Shown here: positions 5,887 through 5,909 of the stretch, one piece after another | Numbering within the stretch: position 1 is the first letter of the stretch | Layout of the letters: every line of letters begins with the position of its first letter | NCBI GenBank assembly: GCA_011087745.1 | Contig: JAALLB010000121.1 | Location: 1 to 5,909, forward strand | Origin: Hyphomicrobiales bacterium | GTDB lineage: Bacteria > Pseudomonadota > Alphaproteobacteria > Rhizobiales > Rhizobiaceae | DNA length: 5,909 bases | Direction: 5' to 3' | The notes under the pieces: model-generated | Database searches by the model: none | Told to the model about the DNA's origin: nothing | The model's input: only the letters and a program-made list of their open reading frames with translations | Program-made: the position numbers and the translations under genes

Positions 5887-5909
5887 GTTCAGATTTTTCG
5901 AGATGGTCC

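Noticed and set aside
1..5909. CRISPR arrays, tRNA or rRNA genes, insertion sequences, phage or defence genes
   Set aside because: No direct-repeat array, no tRNA-like cloverleaf, no transposase and no paired terminal repeats were seen. Nearly all of the window is accounted for by metabolic and respiratory-assembly genes.

Overview
The window reads as chromosomal DNA from a moderately AT-rich alphaproteobacterium, probably marine. The evidence is a FixI/CcoI copper ATPase followed immediately by FixS/CcoS in the style of that class, plus a tripartite tricarboxylate transporter (TTT) permease and a tetronate kinase/decarboxylase pair, a combination frequent in rhizobial and roseobacter-like genomes. 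The genus cannot be fixed from sequence alone.

Layout. (1) Plus strand, left edge to 1842: the 3' three-quarters of ccoI (fixI) and a complete ccoS (fixS). These are the distal genes of a cbb3 cytochrome oxidase assembly cluster; ccoG and ccoH would lie to the left of the window. (2) 1843-1982: a 140-base convergent intergenic gap with no convincing gene or terminator. (3) Minus strand, 5866 down to 1983: a compact operon in the order tctA (3' part) - small ABM-fold protein - metallo-beta-lactamase-fold lactonase-like hydrolase - otnK - otnC. The four junctions are a 4-nt ATGA overlap, a 0-nt gap, a 1-nt gap and another 4-nt ATGA overlap, so the genes are almost certainly co-transcribed and translationally coupled.

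How the genes may work together. OtnK phosphorylates a 3-oxo-tetronate and OtnC decarboxylates the product to dihydroxyacetone phosphate, which enters glycolysis. The TTT permease plausibly imports the organic acid. The MBL-fold enzyme may open a lactone to the acid that enters the pathway. The ABM protein has no obvious assigned step. The dehydrogenase and isomerase expected for the canonical route (OtnD/LtnD/DtnD and OtnI) are not in the window and could lie further upstream, to the right of 5909. The lactonase-like and ABM genes inserted between transporter and kinase make this a non-standard version of the four-carbon acid-sugar cluster, and it is the most interesting part of the window.

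Caution. Both edge genes (ccoI at the left, tctA at the right) lose their reading frame within about 40-55 bases of the window ends. The symmetry suggests poor sequence or mis-assembly at contig ends rather than two real pseudogenes, but the sequence alone cannot settle this.
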